NCBI RefSeq assembly: GCF_029227915.1
Contig: NC_079877.1
Span: forward strand, 1 to 64,000
Length of the DNA: 64,000 nt
Reading direction: 5' to 3'
Source of the DNA: Hydractinia symbiolongicarpus
Lineage: Eukaryota; Cnidaria; Hydrozoa; Anthoathecata; Hydractiniidae
The notes beneath the pieces were generated by a model, which was given only the letters and a program-made list of their open reading frames with translations, ran no database searches and was not told where the DNA came from. The translations under genes and the position numbers were made by a program. The first letter of the stretch is position 1; each line of letters begins with the position of its first letter. Positions 1-9,746 of the stretch are shown piece after piece.

Positions 1-207
1 GTATGAGACTTGTAGTTTTCAAAAATGTTTTCATTTTTGATGAGACGCTGAATAAAAGAAGTTTAATCGCCGGCAAACAAAAACCCGCGATTTCCCGTAA
101 ATCCCCGACTCGGCCCGTATAGTCAAAAGTATATAAAGAAAGTACCCAGGGAGTAAACTCATTTCCAGAACGATTTTTTAAATTATCTTTTCACCACTAA
201 AACGCAC
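1..207 (+). repeat. Left edge: last 4 bases of one unit plus one complete monomer
   Basis: Positions 1-4 (GTAT) are the end of a unit that starts outside the window, so the array continues to the left. The complete unit at 5-207 matches the unit at 3050-3252 with about one visible difference, and its right neighbour at 208 resembles the one at 3253. The pair therefore recurs 15 units (3045 bp) downstream, a trace of an older, longer-period duplication. Confidence 0.9.
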
Positions 208-1831
208 GAGACTTGTAGTTTTCACAATTGTTTTCATTTTTGATGAGACGCTGAATAAAAGAAGATTAATCGCCGGCAAACGAAAACCCGCGAATTCCTG
301 TAAATCCCGGACTCGGTCCGTATATTCAAAAGTATGCAAAGAAAGTACCCTGTGAGTAAACTCATTTCCCGAACGATTTTTTAAATTATTTTTTGACCAT
401 TAAAACCCATGAGACTTGTAGTTTTCAGGAATGTTTTCATTTTTGATGAGACGCTTAATGAAAGAAGTTTAATCGCCGGCAAACGAAAACCCGCGATTTC
501 CCGTAAATCCCGTGCTTGGCCTGTATAATCGAGTATATACAAAGAAAGTACCCTGTGAGTAAACTCATTTCCAGAACGATTTTTTAAATTATCTTTTCAC
601 CACTAAAACGTATGAGACTTGTAGTTTTCAAAAATGTTTTCATTTTTGATGAGACGCTGAATAAAAGAAGTTTAATCGCCGGCAAACGAAAACCCGCGAT
701 TTCCCCTAAATCCCGGACTCGGCCCGTATAGTCAAAAGTATATAAAGAAACTACCCAGGGAGTAAACTCATTTCCCGAACGATTTTTTAAATTATCTTTT
801 GACCACTAAAACGCATGAGACTTGTAGTTTTCAGGAATGTTTTCATTTTTGATGAGACGCTTAATAAAAGAAGTTTAATCGCCGACAAACGAAAACCCGC
901 GATTTCCCGTAAATCCCGGGCTTGGCCCGCATAGTGGAATGTATACAAAGAAAGTACCCTGTGAGTAAACTCATTTCCAGAACGATTTTTTAAATTATTT
1001 TTTCACCACTAAAACGCACGAGACTTGTAGTTTTCACAATTGTTTTCATTTTTGATGAGACGCTGAATAAAAGAAGATTAATCGCCGGCAAACGAAAACC
1101 CGCGAATTCCTGTAAATCCCGGACTCGGTCCGTATATTCAAAAGTATACAAAGAAAGTACCCTGTGAGTAAACTCATTTCCCGAACGATTTTTTAAATTA
1201 TTTTTTGACCATTAAAACCCATGAGACTTGTAGTTTTCAGGAATGTTTTCATTTTTGATGAGACGCTTAATGAAAGAAGTTTAATCGCCGGCAAACGAAA
1301 ACCCGCGATTTCCCGTAAATCCCGTGCTTGGCCTGTATAATCGAGTATATACAAAGAAAGTACCCTGTGAGTAAACTCATTTCCAGAACGATTTTTTAAA
1401 TTATCTTTTCACCACTAAAACGTATGAGACTTGTAGTTTTCAAAAATGTTTTCATTTTTGATGAGACGCTGAATAAAAGAAGTTTAATCGCCGGCAAACG
1501 AAAACCCGCGATTTCCCCTAAATCCCGGACTCGGCCCGTATAGTCAAAAGTATATAAAGAAACTACCCAGGGAGTAAACTCATTTCCCGAACGATTTTTT
1601 AAATTATCTTTTGACCACTAAAACGCATGAGACTTGTAGTTTTCAGGAATGTTTTCATTTTTGATGAGACGCTTAATAAAAGAAGTTTAATCGCCGAAAA
1701 ACGAAAACCCGCGATTTCCCGTAAATCCCGGGCTTGGCCCGCATAGTGGAATGTATACAAAGAAAGTACCCTGTGAGTAAACTCATTTCCAGAACGATTT
1801 TTTAAATTATTTTTTCACCACTAAAACGCAT
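208..1831. repeat. 4-monomer higher-order repeat, two copies (812 bp each)
   Basis: Units starting at 208, 411, 614 and 817 repeat in the same order at 1020, 1223, 1426 and 1629. By eye the copies differ at only about three positions: TATGCAAAG against TATACAAAG in the first unit, GCCGACAAAC against GCCGAAAAAC in the fourth, and the CACGAG/CATGAG junction. The first unit carries the private TTTTCACAATTG variant in both copies. This near-identity, against much larger differences between adjacent units, is the signature of a recent tandem duplication of a four-unit block. Confidence 0.9.
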
Positions 1832-3049
1832 GAGACTTGTAGTTTTTAAAAATGTTTTCATTTTTGATGAGACGCTGAATAAAAGTAGTTTAATCGCCGG
1901 CAAACAAAAACCCGCGATTTCCCGTAAATCCCGTGCTTGGCCCGTATAGTCGAGCATATACAAAGAAAGTACCCTGCGAGTAAACTCACTTCCAGAACGA
2001 TTTTTTAAATTATCTTTTCACCACTAAAACGCATGAGACTTGTAGTTCTCAAAAGTGTTTTCATTTTTGATGAGACGCTGAATAAAAGAAGTTTAATCGC
2101 CGGCAAACGTAAACCCGCGATTTCCCGTAAATCCCGTGCTTGGCCCGTATAGTGGAGCATATAGAAAGAAAGTACCCTGCGAGTAAACTCATTTCCAGAA
2201 CGATTTTTTAAATTATCTTTTCACCACTAAAACGCATGAGACTTGTAGTTCTCAAAAGTGTTTTCATTTTTGATGAGACGCTGAATAAAAGAAATTTAAT
2301 CGCCGGCAAACGAAAACCCGCGATTTCCCCTAAATCCCGGACTCGGCCCGTATAGTCAAAAGTATATAAAGAAACTACCCAGGGAGTAAACTCATTTCCC
2401 GAACGATTTTTTAAATTATCTTTTGACCACTAAAACGCATGAGACTTGTAGTTTTCAGGAATGTTTTCATTTTTGATGAGACGCTTAATAAAAGAAGTTT
2501 AATCGCCGGCAAACGAAAACCCGCGATTTTCCGTAAATCCCGGGCTTGGCCCGTATAGTGGAATGTATACAAAGAAAGTACCCTGTGAGTAAACTCATTT
2601 CCAGAACGATTTTTTAAATTATTTTTTCACCACTAAAACGCATGAGACTTGTAGTTTTTAAAAATGTTTTCATTTTTGATGAGACGCTGAATAAAAGTAG
2701 TTTAATCGCCGGCAAACAAAAACCCGCGATTTCCCGTAAATCCCGTGCTTGGCCCGTATAGTCGAGCATATACAAAGAAAGTACCCTGCGAGTAAACTCA
2801 TTTCCAGAACGATTTTTTAAATTATCTTTTCACCACTAAAACGCATGAGACTTGTAGTTCTCAAAAGTGTTTTCATTTTTGATGAGACGCTGAATAAAAG
2901 AAGTTTAATCGCCGGCAAACGAAAACCCGCGATTTCCCGTAAATCCCGTGCTTGGCCCGTATAGTCGAGTATATACAAAGAAAGTACCCTGTGAGTCAAC
3001 TCATTTCCAGAACGATTTTTTAAATTATCTTTTCACCACTAAAACGTAT
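1832..3049. repeat. Second 4-monomer HOR, about 1.5 copies
   Basis: Units at 1832 and 2035 recur at 2644 and 2847, again 812 bp apart. Their markers are GTTTTTAAAAATG and GTTCTCAAAAGTG. The third and fourth units (2238, 2441) resemble units 812 bp to their left (1426, 1629) in part or whole, so this block probably grew from the preceding 4-mer by a further offset exchange. The unit at 2847 ends in GTGAGTCAAC where GTGAGTAAAC is usual. Confidence 0.75.
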
Positions 3050-4875
3050 GAGACTTGTAGTTTTCAAAAATGTTTTCATTTTTGATGAGACGCTGAATAA
3101 AAGAAGTTTAATCGCCGGCAAACAAAAACCCGCGATTTCCCGTAAATCCCGGACTCGGCCCGTATAGTCAAAAGTATATAAAGAAAGTACCCAGGGAGTA
3201 AACTCATTTCCAGAACGATTTTTTAAATTATCTTTTCACCACTAAAACGCACGAGACTTGTGGTTTTCACAAATGTTTTCATTTTTGATGAGACGCTGAA
3301 TAAAAGAAGATTAATCGCCGGCAAACGAAAACCCGCGAATTCCTGTAAATCCCGGACTCGGTCCGTATATTCAAAAGTATACAAAGAAAGTACCCTGTGA
3401 GTAAACTCATTTCCAGAACGATTTTTTATATTATCTTTTCACCACTAAAACGCACGAGACTTGTAGTTTTCAAAAATGTTTTCATTTTTGATGAGACGCT
3501 GAATAAAAGATGTTTAATCGCCGGCAAACGAAAACCCGCGATTTCCCGTATATCCCGTGCTTGGCCCGTATAGCCGAGTATATACAAAGAAAGTACCCTG
3601 TGATTAAACTCATTTCCAGAACGATTTTTTAAATTATCTTTTCACCACTAAAACGTATGAGACTTGTAGTTTTCAAAAATGTTTTCATTTTTGATGAGAC
3701 GCTGAATAAAAGAAGTTTAATCGCCGACAAACGAAAACCCGCGATTTCCCCTAAATCCCGGATTCGGCCCGTATAGTAAAAAGTATATAAAGAAAGTACC
3801 CTGTGAGTAAACTCATTTCCCGAACGATTTTTTAAATTATCTTTTGACCACCAAAACGCAAGAGACTTGTAGTTTTCAGGAATGTTTTCATATTTGATGA
3901 GACGCTTAATGAAAGAAGTTTAATCGCCGGCAAACGAAAACCCGCGATTTCCCGTAAATCCCGGGCTTAGCCCATATAGTCGAATGTATACAAAGAAAGT
4001 ACCCTGTGAGTAAACTCATTTCCCAAACGATTTTTTAAATTATCTTTTCACCACTAAAACGTATGAGACTTGTAGTTTTCAAAAATGTTTTCATTTTTGA
4101 TGAGACGCTGAATAAAAGAAGTTTAATCGCCGGCAAACAAAAACCCGCGATTTCCCGTAAATCCCGGACTCGGCCCGTATAGTCAAAAGTATACAAAAAA
4201 GTACCCTGCGAGTAAACTCATTTCCAGAACGATTTTTTAAATTATCTTTTCACCACTAAAACGCACGAGACTTGCATTTTTAAAAAATGTTTTCATTTTT
4301 GATGAGACGCTAAATAAAAGAAGTTTAATCGCCGGCAAACGAAAACCCGCGTATTCCTGTAAATCCCGGACTCGTTCCGTATAGTCAAAAGTATACAAAG
4401 AAAATACCCAGGGAGTAAACTCATTTCCAGAACGATTTTTTAAATTATCTTTTCACCACTGAAACGCATGAGACTTGTAGTTTTCCAAAATGTTTTCATT
4501 TTTGATGAGACGCTGAATAAAAGATGTTTAATCACCGGCAAACGAAAAGCCGCGATTTCCCGTAAATCCCGGACTCGGCCCGTATAGTCAAATGTATACA
4601 AAGAAAGTACCCAGGGAGTAAACTCATTTCCAGAACGATTTTTTAAATTATCTTTTCACCACTAAAACGCACGAGACTTGTAGTTTTCACAAATGTTTTC
4701 ATTTTTGATGAGACGCTGAATAAAAGATGTTTAATCACCGGCAAACGAAAAGCCGCGATTTCCCGTAAATCCCGGACTCGGCCCGTATAGTCAAAAGTAT
4801 ATAAAGATACTACCCAGGTAGTAAACTCATTTCCCGAACGATTTTTTAAATTATTTTTTGACCACTAAAACCCAT
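3050..4875 (+). repeat. Nine divergent monomers without a clear HOR
   Basis: Units start at 3050, 3253, 3456, 3659, 3862, 4065, 4267, 4470 and 4673. They are mutually divergent and carry several singletons, for example GTGGTTTTC at 3253, CAAGAGACT at 3862 and CTTGCATTTT at 4267. The unit at 4065 is 202 bp, one base short in the ACAAAGAAAG tract near 4190-4200. The last two share GATGTTTAATCACCGG and AAAAGCCGCG, a subtype that becomes frequent further right. Nothing other than satellite is present. Confidence 0.85.
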
Positions 4876-6093
4876 GAGACTTGTAGTTTTCAGGAATGTT
4901 TTCATTTTTGATGAGACGCAGAATAAAAGTAGTTTAATCGCCGGCAAACGAAAACCCGCGATTTCCCGTAAATCCCGTGCTTGGCCCGTATAGTCGAGCA
5001 TATACAAAGAAAGTACCCTGTGAGTAAACTCATTTCCAGAACGATTTTTTAAATTATCTTTTTACCACTAAAACGCATGAGACTTGTACTTTTCAAAAAT
5101 GTTTTCATTTTTGATGAGACGCGGAATAAAAGAAGTTTAATCGCCGGCAAACGAAAACCCGCGATTTACCGTAAATCCCGGACTCGGCCCGTATAGTCAA
5201 AAGTATACAAAGGAAAAACCCAAGGAGTAAACTCATTTCCCGAACGATTTTTTAAATTATTTTTTGACCACTAAAACCCATGAGACTTGTAGTTTTCAGG
5301 AATGTTTTCATTTTTGATGAGACGCAGAATAAAAGTAGTTTAATCGCCGGCAAACGAAAACCCGCGATTTCCCGTAAATCCCGTGCTTGGCCCGTATAGT
5401 CGAGCATATACAAAGAAAGTACCCTGTGAGTAAACTCATTTCCAGAACGATTTTTTAAATTATCTTTTTACCACTAAAACGCATGAGACTTGTACTTTTC
5501 AAAAATGTTTTCATTTTTGATGAGACGCGGAATAAAAGAAGTTTAATCGCCGGCAAACGAAAACCCGCGATTTACCGTAAATCCCGGACTCGGCCCGTAT
5601 AGTCAAAAGTATACAAAGGAAAAACCCAAGGAGTAAACTCATTTCCCGAACGATTTTTTAAATTATTTTTTGACCACTAAAACCCATGAGACTTGTAGTT
5701 TTCAGGAATGTTTTCATTTTTGATGAGACGCAGAATAAAAGTAGTTTAATCGCCGGCAAACGAAAACCCGCAATTTCCCGTAAATCCCGTGCTTGGCCCG
5801 TATAGTCGAGCATATACAAAGAAAGTACCCTGTGAGTAAACTCATTTCCAGAACGATTTTTTAAATTATCTTTTCACCACTAAAACGCATGAGACTTGTA
5901 CTTTTCAAAAATGTTTTCATTTTTGATGAGACGCGGAATAAAAGAAGTTTAATCGCCGGCAAACGAAAACCCGCGATTTACCGTAAATCCCGGACTCGGC
6001 CCGTATAGTCAAAAGTATACAAAGGAAAAACCCAAGGAGTAAACTCATTTCCCGAACGATTTTTTAAATTATTTTTTCACCACTTAAACGTAT
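4876..6093. repeat. 2-monomer HOR, three copies (406 bp each)
   Basis: Two subtypes alternate three times. One (4876, 5282, 5688) has TTCAGGAATG and GACGCAGAATAAAAG. The other (5079, 5485, 5891) has TTGTACTTTTC, GACGCGGAAT, ATTTACCG and GGAAAAACCC. Copies are almost identical; the third differs by CCCGCAATT and by CTTTTCACC in place of CTTTTTACC. The same dimer recurs at 13604-14415 and 23888-24699, so it is a stable building block that has been moved or duplicated within larger segments. Confidence 0.92.
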
Positions 6094-6919
6094 GATAACT
6101 GTAGTTTTCAAGAATGTTTTCATTTTTTATGAGACGCTGAATAAAAGAAGTTTAATCGCCGGCAAACGAAAACCCGCGATTTCCCGCAAATCCCGGACTC
6201 AGCCCGTATAGTCAAAAGTATACAAAGAAAGTACCCTGCGAGTAAACTCATTTCCAGAACGATTTTTTTAATTATCTTTCACCACTAAAACGCACGAGAC
6301 TTGTAGTTTTCAAAAATGTTTTCATTTTTGATGAGACGCTGAATAAAAGAAGTTTAATCGCCGGCAAACGAAAACCCGCGATTTCCCCTAAATCCCGGAC
6401 TCGGCCCGTATAGTCAAAAGTATATAAAGAAACTACCCAGGTAGTAAACTCATTTACCGAACGATTTTTTAAATTATTTTTTGACCACTAAAACCCATGA
6501 GACTTGTAGTTTTCAGGAATGTTTTCATTTTTGATGAGACGCTGAATAAAAGTAGTTTAATCGCCGGCAAACGAAAACCCGCGATTTCCCGTAAATCCCG
6601 TGCTTGGCGCGTATAGTCGAGCATATACAAAGAAAGTACACTGCGAGTAAACTCATTTCCAGAACGATTTTTTAAATTATCTTTTCACCACTAAAACGCA
6701 TGAGACTTGTAGTTTTCAAAAATGTTTTCATTTTTGATGAGACGCTGAATAAAAGAAGTTTAATCGCCGGCAAACGAAAACCCGCGATTTCCCCTAAATC
6801 CCGGGCTTGGCCCGTATAGTCGAATGTATACAAAGAAAGTACCCTGTGAGTAAACTCATTTCCCAAACGATTTTTTAAAATATTTTTTCACCACTAAAAC
6901 GCATGAGACTTGTAGTTTT

Positions 6920-6939
6920 CAAAAATGTTTTCATTTTTG
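6920..6939. repeat. Hairpin-capable inverted repeat within the monomer (representative copy)
   Basis: CAAAAATG, a TTTT spacer, then CATTTTTG: the two 8-base arms are exact reverse complements. The same motif lies at unit positions 16-35 in most monomers. Subtypes change only the left arm (CAGGAATG, CAAGAATG, CAATAATG, CACAAATG, CCAAAATG), while the right arm is almost constant across the window. The dyad could form a cruciform or be read by a dimeric DNA-binding protein; neither is shown by sequence alone. It is the clearest internal symmetry in the unit. Confidence 0.75.
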
Positions 6940-7004
6940 ATGAGACGCTGAATAAAAGAAGTTTAATCGCCGGCAAACGAAAACCCGCGATTTCCCGTAA
7001 ATCC

Positions 7005-7017
7005 CGGGCTTGGCCCG
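7005..7017. repeat. Short GC-rich mini-hairpin in the CpG core (representative copy)
   Basis: CGGGC, a TTG loop, then GCCCG form a perfect 5-bp dyad in units whose core reads CGGGCTTGGCCCG. Other common subtypes carry CGTGCTTGGCCCG (one mismatch), CGGACTCGGCCCG or CCTTGCATGGCCCG, which weaken or remove the stem. The dyad is therefore a subtype feature, not a property of the family, and it may be incidental. Confidence 0.45.
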
Positions 7018-8325
7018 TATAGTCGAATGTATACAAAGAAAGTACCCTGTGAGTAAACTCATTTCCCAAACGATTTTTTAAATTATTTTTTCACCACTAT
7101 AACACATGAGACTTGTAGTTTTCAAAAATGTTTTCATTTTTGATGAGACGCTGAATAAAAGTAGTTTAATCACCGGCAAACGAAAACCCGCGATTTCCCG
7201 TAAATCCCGGGCTTGGCCCGTATAGTCGAGCATATACAAAGAAAGTACCCCGTGAGTAAACTCATTTCCAGAATGATTTTTTAAATTATCTTTTCACCAC
7301 TAAAACGCATGAGACTTGTAGCTTTCAAAAATGTTTTCATTTTTGATGAGACGCGAAATAAAAGAAGTTTAATCGCTGGCAAACGAAAACCCGCAATTTA
7401 CCGTAAATCCTGGACTCGGCCCGTATAGTCAAAAGTATACAAAGGAAATACCCAAGGAGTAAACTCATTTCCCGAACGATTTTTTAAATTATTTTTTCAC
7501 CACTTAAACGTATGAGAACTGTAGTTTTCAAGAATGTTTTCATTTTTGATGAGACGCTGAATAAAAGAAGTTTAATCGCCGGCAAACGAAAACCCGCGAT
7601 TTCCCGCAAATCCCGGACTCGGCCCGTATAGTCAAAAGTATACAAAGAAAGTACCCTGCGAGTAAACCCATTTCCAGAACGATTTTTTAAATTATCTTTT
7701 CACCACTAAAACGCACGAGACTTGTAGTTTTCAAAAATGTTTTCATTTTTGATGAGACGCTGAATAAAAGAAGTTTAATCGCCGGCAAACGAAAACCCGC
7801 GATTTCCCCTAAATCCCGGACTCGGCCCGTATAGTCAAAAGTATATAAAGAAACTACCCAGGTAGTAAACTCATTTCCCGAACGATTTTTTAAATCATTT
7901 TTTGACCACTAAAACCCATGAGACTTGTAGTTTTCAGGAATGTTTTCATTTTTGATGAGACGCTGAATAAAAGTAGTTTAATCGCCGGCAAACGAAAACC
8001 CGCGATTTCCCGTAAATCCCGTGCATGGCCCGTATAGTCGAGCATATACAAAGAAAGTACCCTGCGAGTAAACTCATTTCCAGAACGATTTTTTAAATTA
8101 TCTTTTCACCACTAAAACGCATGAGACTTGTAGTTTTCAAAAATGTTTTCATTTTTGATGAGACGCTGAATAAAAGAAGTTTAATCGCCGGCAAACGAAA
8201 ACCCGCAATTTCCCCTAAATCCCGGACTCGGCCCGTATAGTCAAAAGTATATAAAGAAACTACCCAGGGAGTAAACTCATTTCCCGAACGATTTTTTAAA
8301 TTATCTTTTGACCACTAAAACGCAT

Positions 8326-9746
8326 GAGACTTGTAGTTTTCAGGAATGTTTTCATTTTTGATGAGACGCTTAATGAAAGAAGTTTAATCGCCGGCAAAAG
8401 AAAACCCGCGATTTTCCGTAAATACCGAGCTTGACCCGTATATTCAAATGTATACAAAGAAAGTACCCTGTGAGTAAACTCATTTCCCAAACGATTTTTT
8501 AAATTATTTTTTCACCACTAAAACGCATGAGACTTGTAGTTTTCAAAAATGTTTTCATTTTTGATGAGACGCTGAATAAAAGTAATTTAATCGCCGGCAA
8601 ACGAAAACCCGCGATTTCCCGTAAATCCCGTGCTTGGCCCGTATAGTCGAGCATATACAAAGAAAGTACCCTGCGAGTAAACTCATTTCCAGAACGATTT
8701 TTTAAATTATCTTTTCACCACTAAAACGCATGAGACTTGTAGTTCTCAAAAATGTTTTTATTTTTGATGAGACGCTGAATAAAAGAAATTTAATCGCCGG
8801 CAAACGAAAACCCGAGATTTCCCGTAAATCCCGTGCTTGGCCCGTATAGTCGAGTATATACAAAGAAAGTACCCTGTGAGTAAACTCATTTCCAGAACGA
8901 TTTTTTAAATTATCTTTTCACCACTAAAACGCACGAGACTTGTAGTTTTCAAAAATGTTTTCATTTTTGATGAGACGCTGAATGAAAGAAGTTTAATCGC
9001 CGGCAAACGAAAACCCGCGTATTTCTGTAAATCCCGGACTCGGTCCGTAAAGTCAAAAGTATACAAAGAAAATACCCAGGGAGTAAACTGTTTTCCAGAA
9101 CGATTTTTTAAATTATCTTTTCACCACTAAAACGCATGAGACTTGTAATTTTCAAAAATGCTTTCATTTTTGATGAGACGCTGAATAAAAGATGTTTAAT
9201 CACCGGCAAACGAAAAGCCGCGATTTCCCGTAAATCCCGGACTCGGCCCGTATAGTCAAAAGTATACAAAGAAAGTACCCAGGGAGTAAACTCATTTCCC
9301 GAACGATTTTTTAAATTATTTTTTCATCACTAAAACAGATGAGACTTGTAGTTTTCAGGAATGTTTTCATTTTTGATGACACGCTTAATGATAGAAGTTT
9401 AATCGCCGGCAAACGAAAACCCGCGATTTCCCGTAAATCCCGGGCTTGGCCCGTATAGTCGAATGTATACAAAAAAAGTACCCTGCGAGTAAACTCATTT
9501 CCAGAACGATTTTTTAAATTATCTTTTCACCACTAAAACGCACGAGACTTGTAGTTTTCAGGAATGTTTTCATTTTTGATGAGACGCTGAATAAAAGTAG
9601 TTTAATCGCCGGCAAACGAAAACCCGCGATTTCCCGTAAATCCCTTGCATGGCCCGTATAGTCGAGCATATACAAAGAAAGTACCCTGCGAGTAAACTCA
9701 TTTCCAGAACGATTTTTTAAATTATCTTTTCACCACTAAAACGCAT
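8326..9746 (+). repeat. Seven monomers: older relatives of the adjacent 7-mer
   Basis: Units at 8326, 8529, 8732, 8935, 9138, 9341 and 9544. Those at 8732-9341 resemble the later units at 10356-10965 in order and subtype, but carry extra private changes: ATGTTTTTATTTTTG at 8732, GTATTTCTG at 8935, ATGCTTTC and ACTGTTTTCC near 9090-9160. They look like a diverged copy of part of the 7-mer. The unit at 9341 introduces the GATGACACGCTTAATGATAG subtype. Confidence 0.8.

Larger units (their letters stand above)
6905..7107 (+). repeat. Representative 203-bp monomer (reference unit)
   Basis: This unit is close to the majority sequence and serves as a map. Positions 1-11 are the invariant start word. 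Positions 16-35 hold a perfect 8-bp inverted repeat with a TTTT loop. AATAAA lies at about 47-52. A GC-rich core with most of the CpGs spans about 60-123 and contains GCCGGC near 65-70 and a CGGGC/GCCCG mini-hairpin. The remainder is AT-rich, with a T6A3 run near 170-178 and a second T-rich tract before the CACCAC word. The main variable sites are the hairpin left arm, the bases after GACGC, the ten bases before the GCCCG arm, the bases after TATAGT, the word after the AAAG tract, and the base before ACCAC. A majority unit is about 38% GC. Confidence 0.9.
6094..8325. repeat. 7-monomer HOR, about 1.5 copies (offset 1420 bp)
   Basis: Units at 6094, 6296, 6499 and 6702 are matched by units at 7514, 7717, 7920 and 8123. 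The first of each set is the CACTTAAACG / AACTGTAG subtype. The copies differ in point variants (TTTTTATGAG against TTTTGATGAG; AAATTATT against AAATCATT). The unit at 6094 is 202 bp because of a missing T in TATCTTTCACC. Units 6702 and 6905 form a near-identical tandem pair with CCCAAACG ends, an early form of the doublet expanded at 25106-28152. The fourth unit matches only in its first half. Confidence 0.8.

Noticed and set aside
6968-6984. Possible CENP-B box (read on the minus strand, TTCGTTTGCCGGCG)
   Set aside because: The TTCG part matches, but the required A and the CGGG part do not. Most core positions fail, so it is not a CENP-B box by the usual criterion.
6672-7069. Recurring 64-codon open reading frames on the minus strand (also 8296-8490, 12965-13159, 25076-25473, 27513-28113 and many others)
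   Set aside because: They recur because the DNA repeats. Each fits within about one monomer, and 203 is not divisible by three, so the frame shifts by two bases per unit and no repeat protein can extend. Only some subtypes are open, substitutions do not favour third positions as far as I can see, and there is no recognisable domain or regulatory context.
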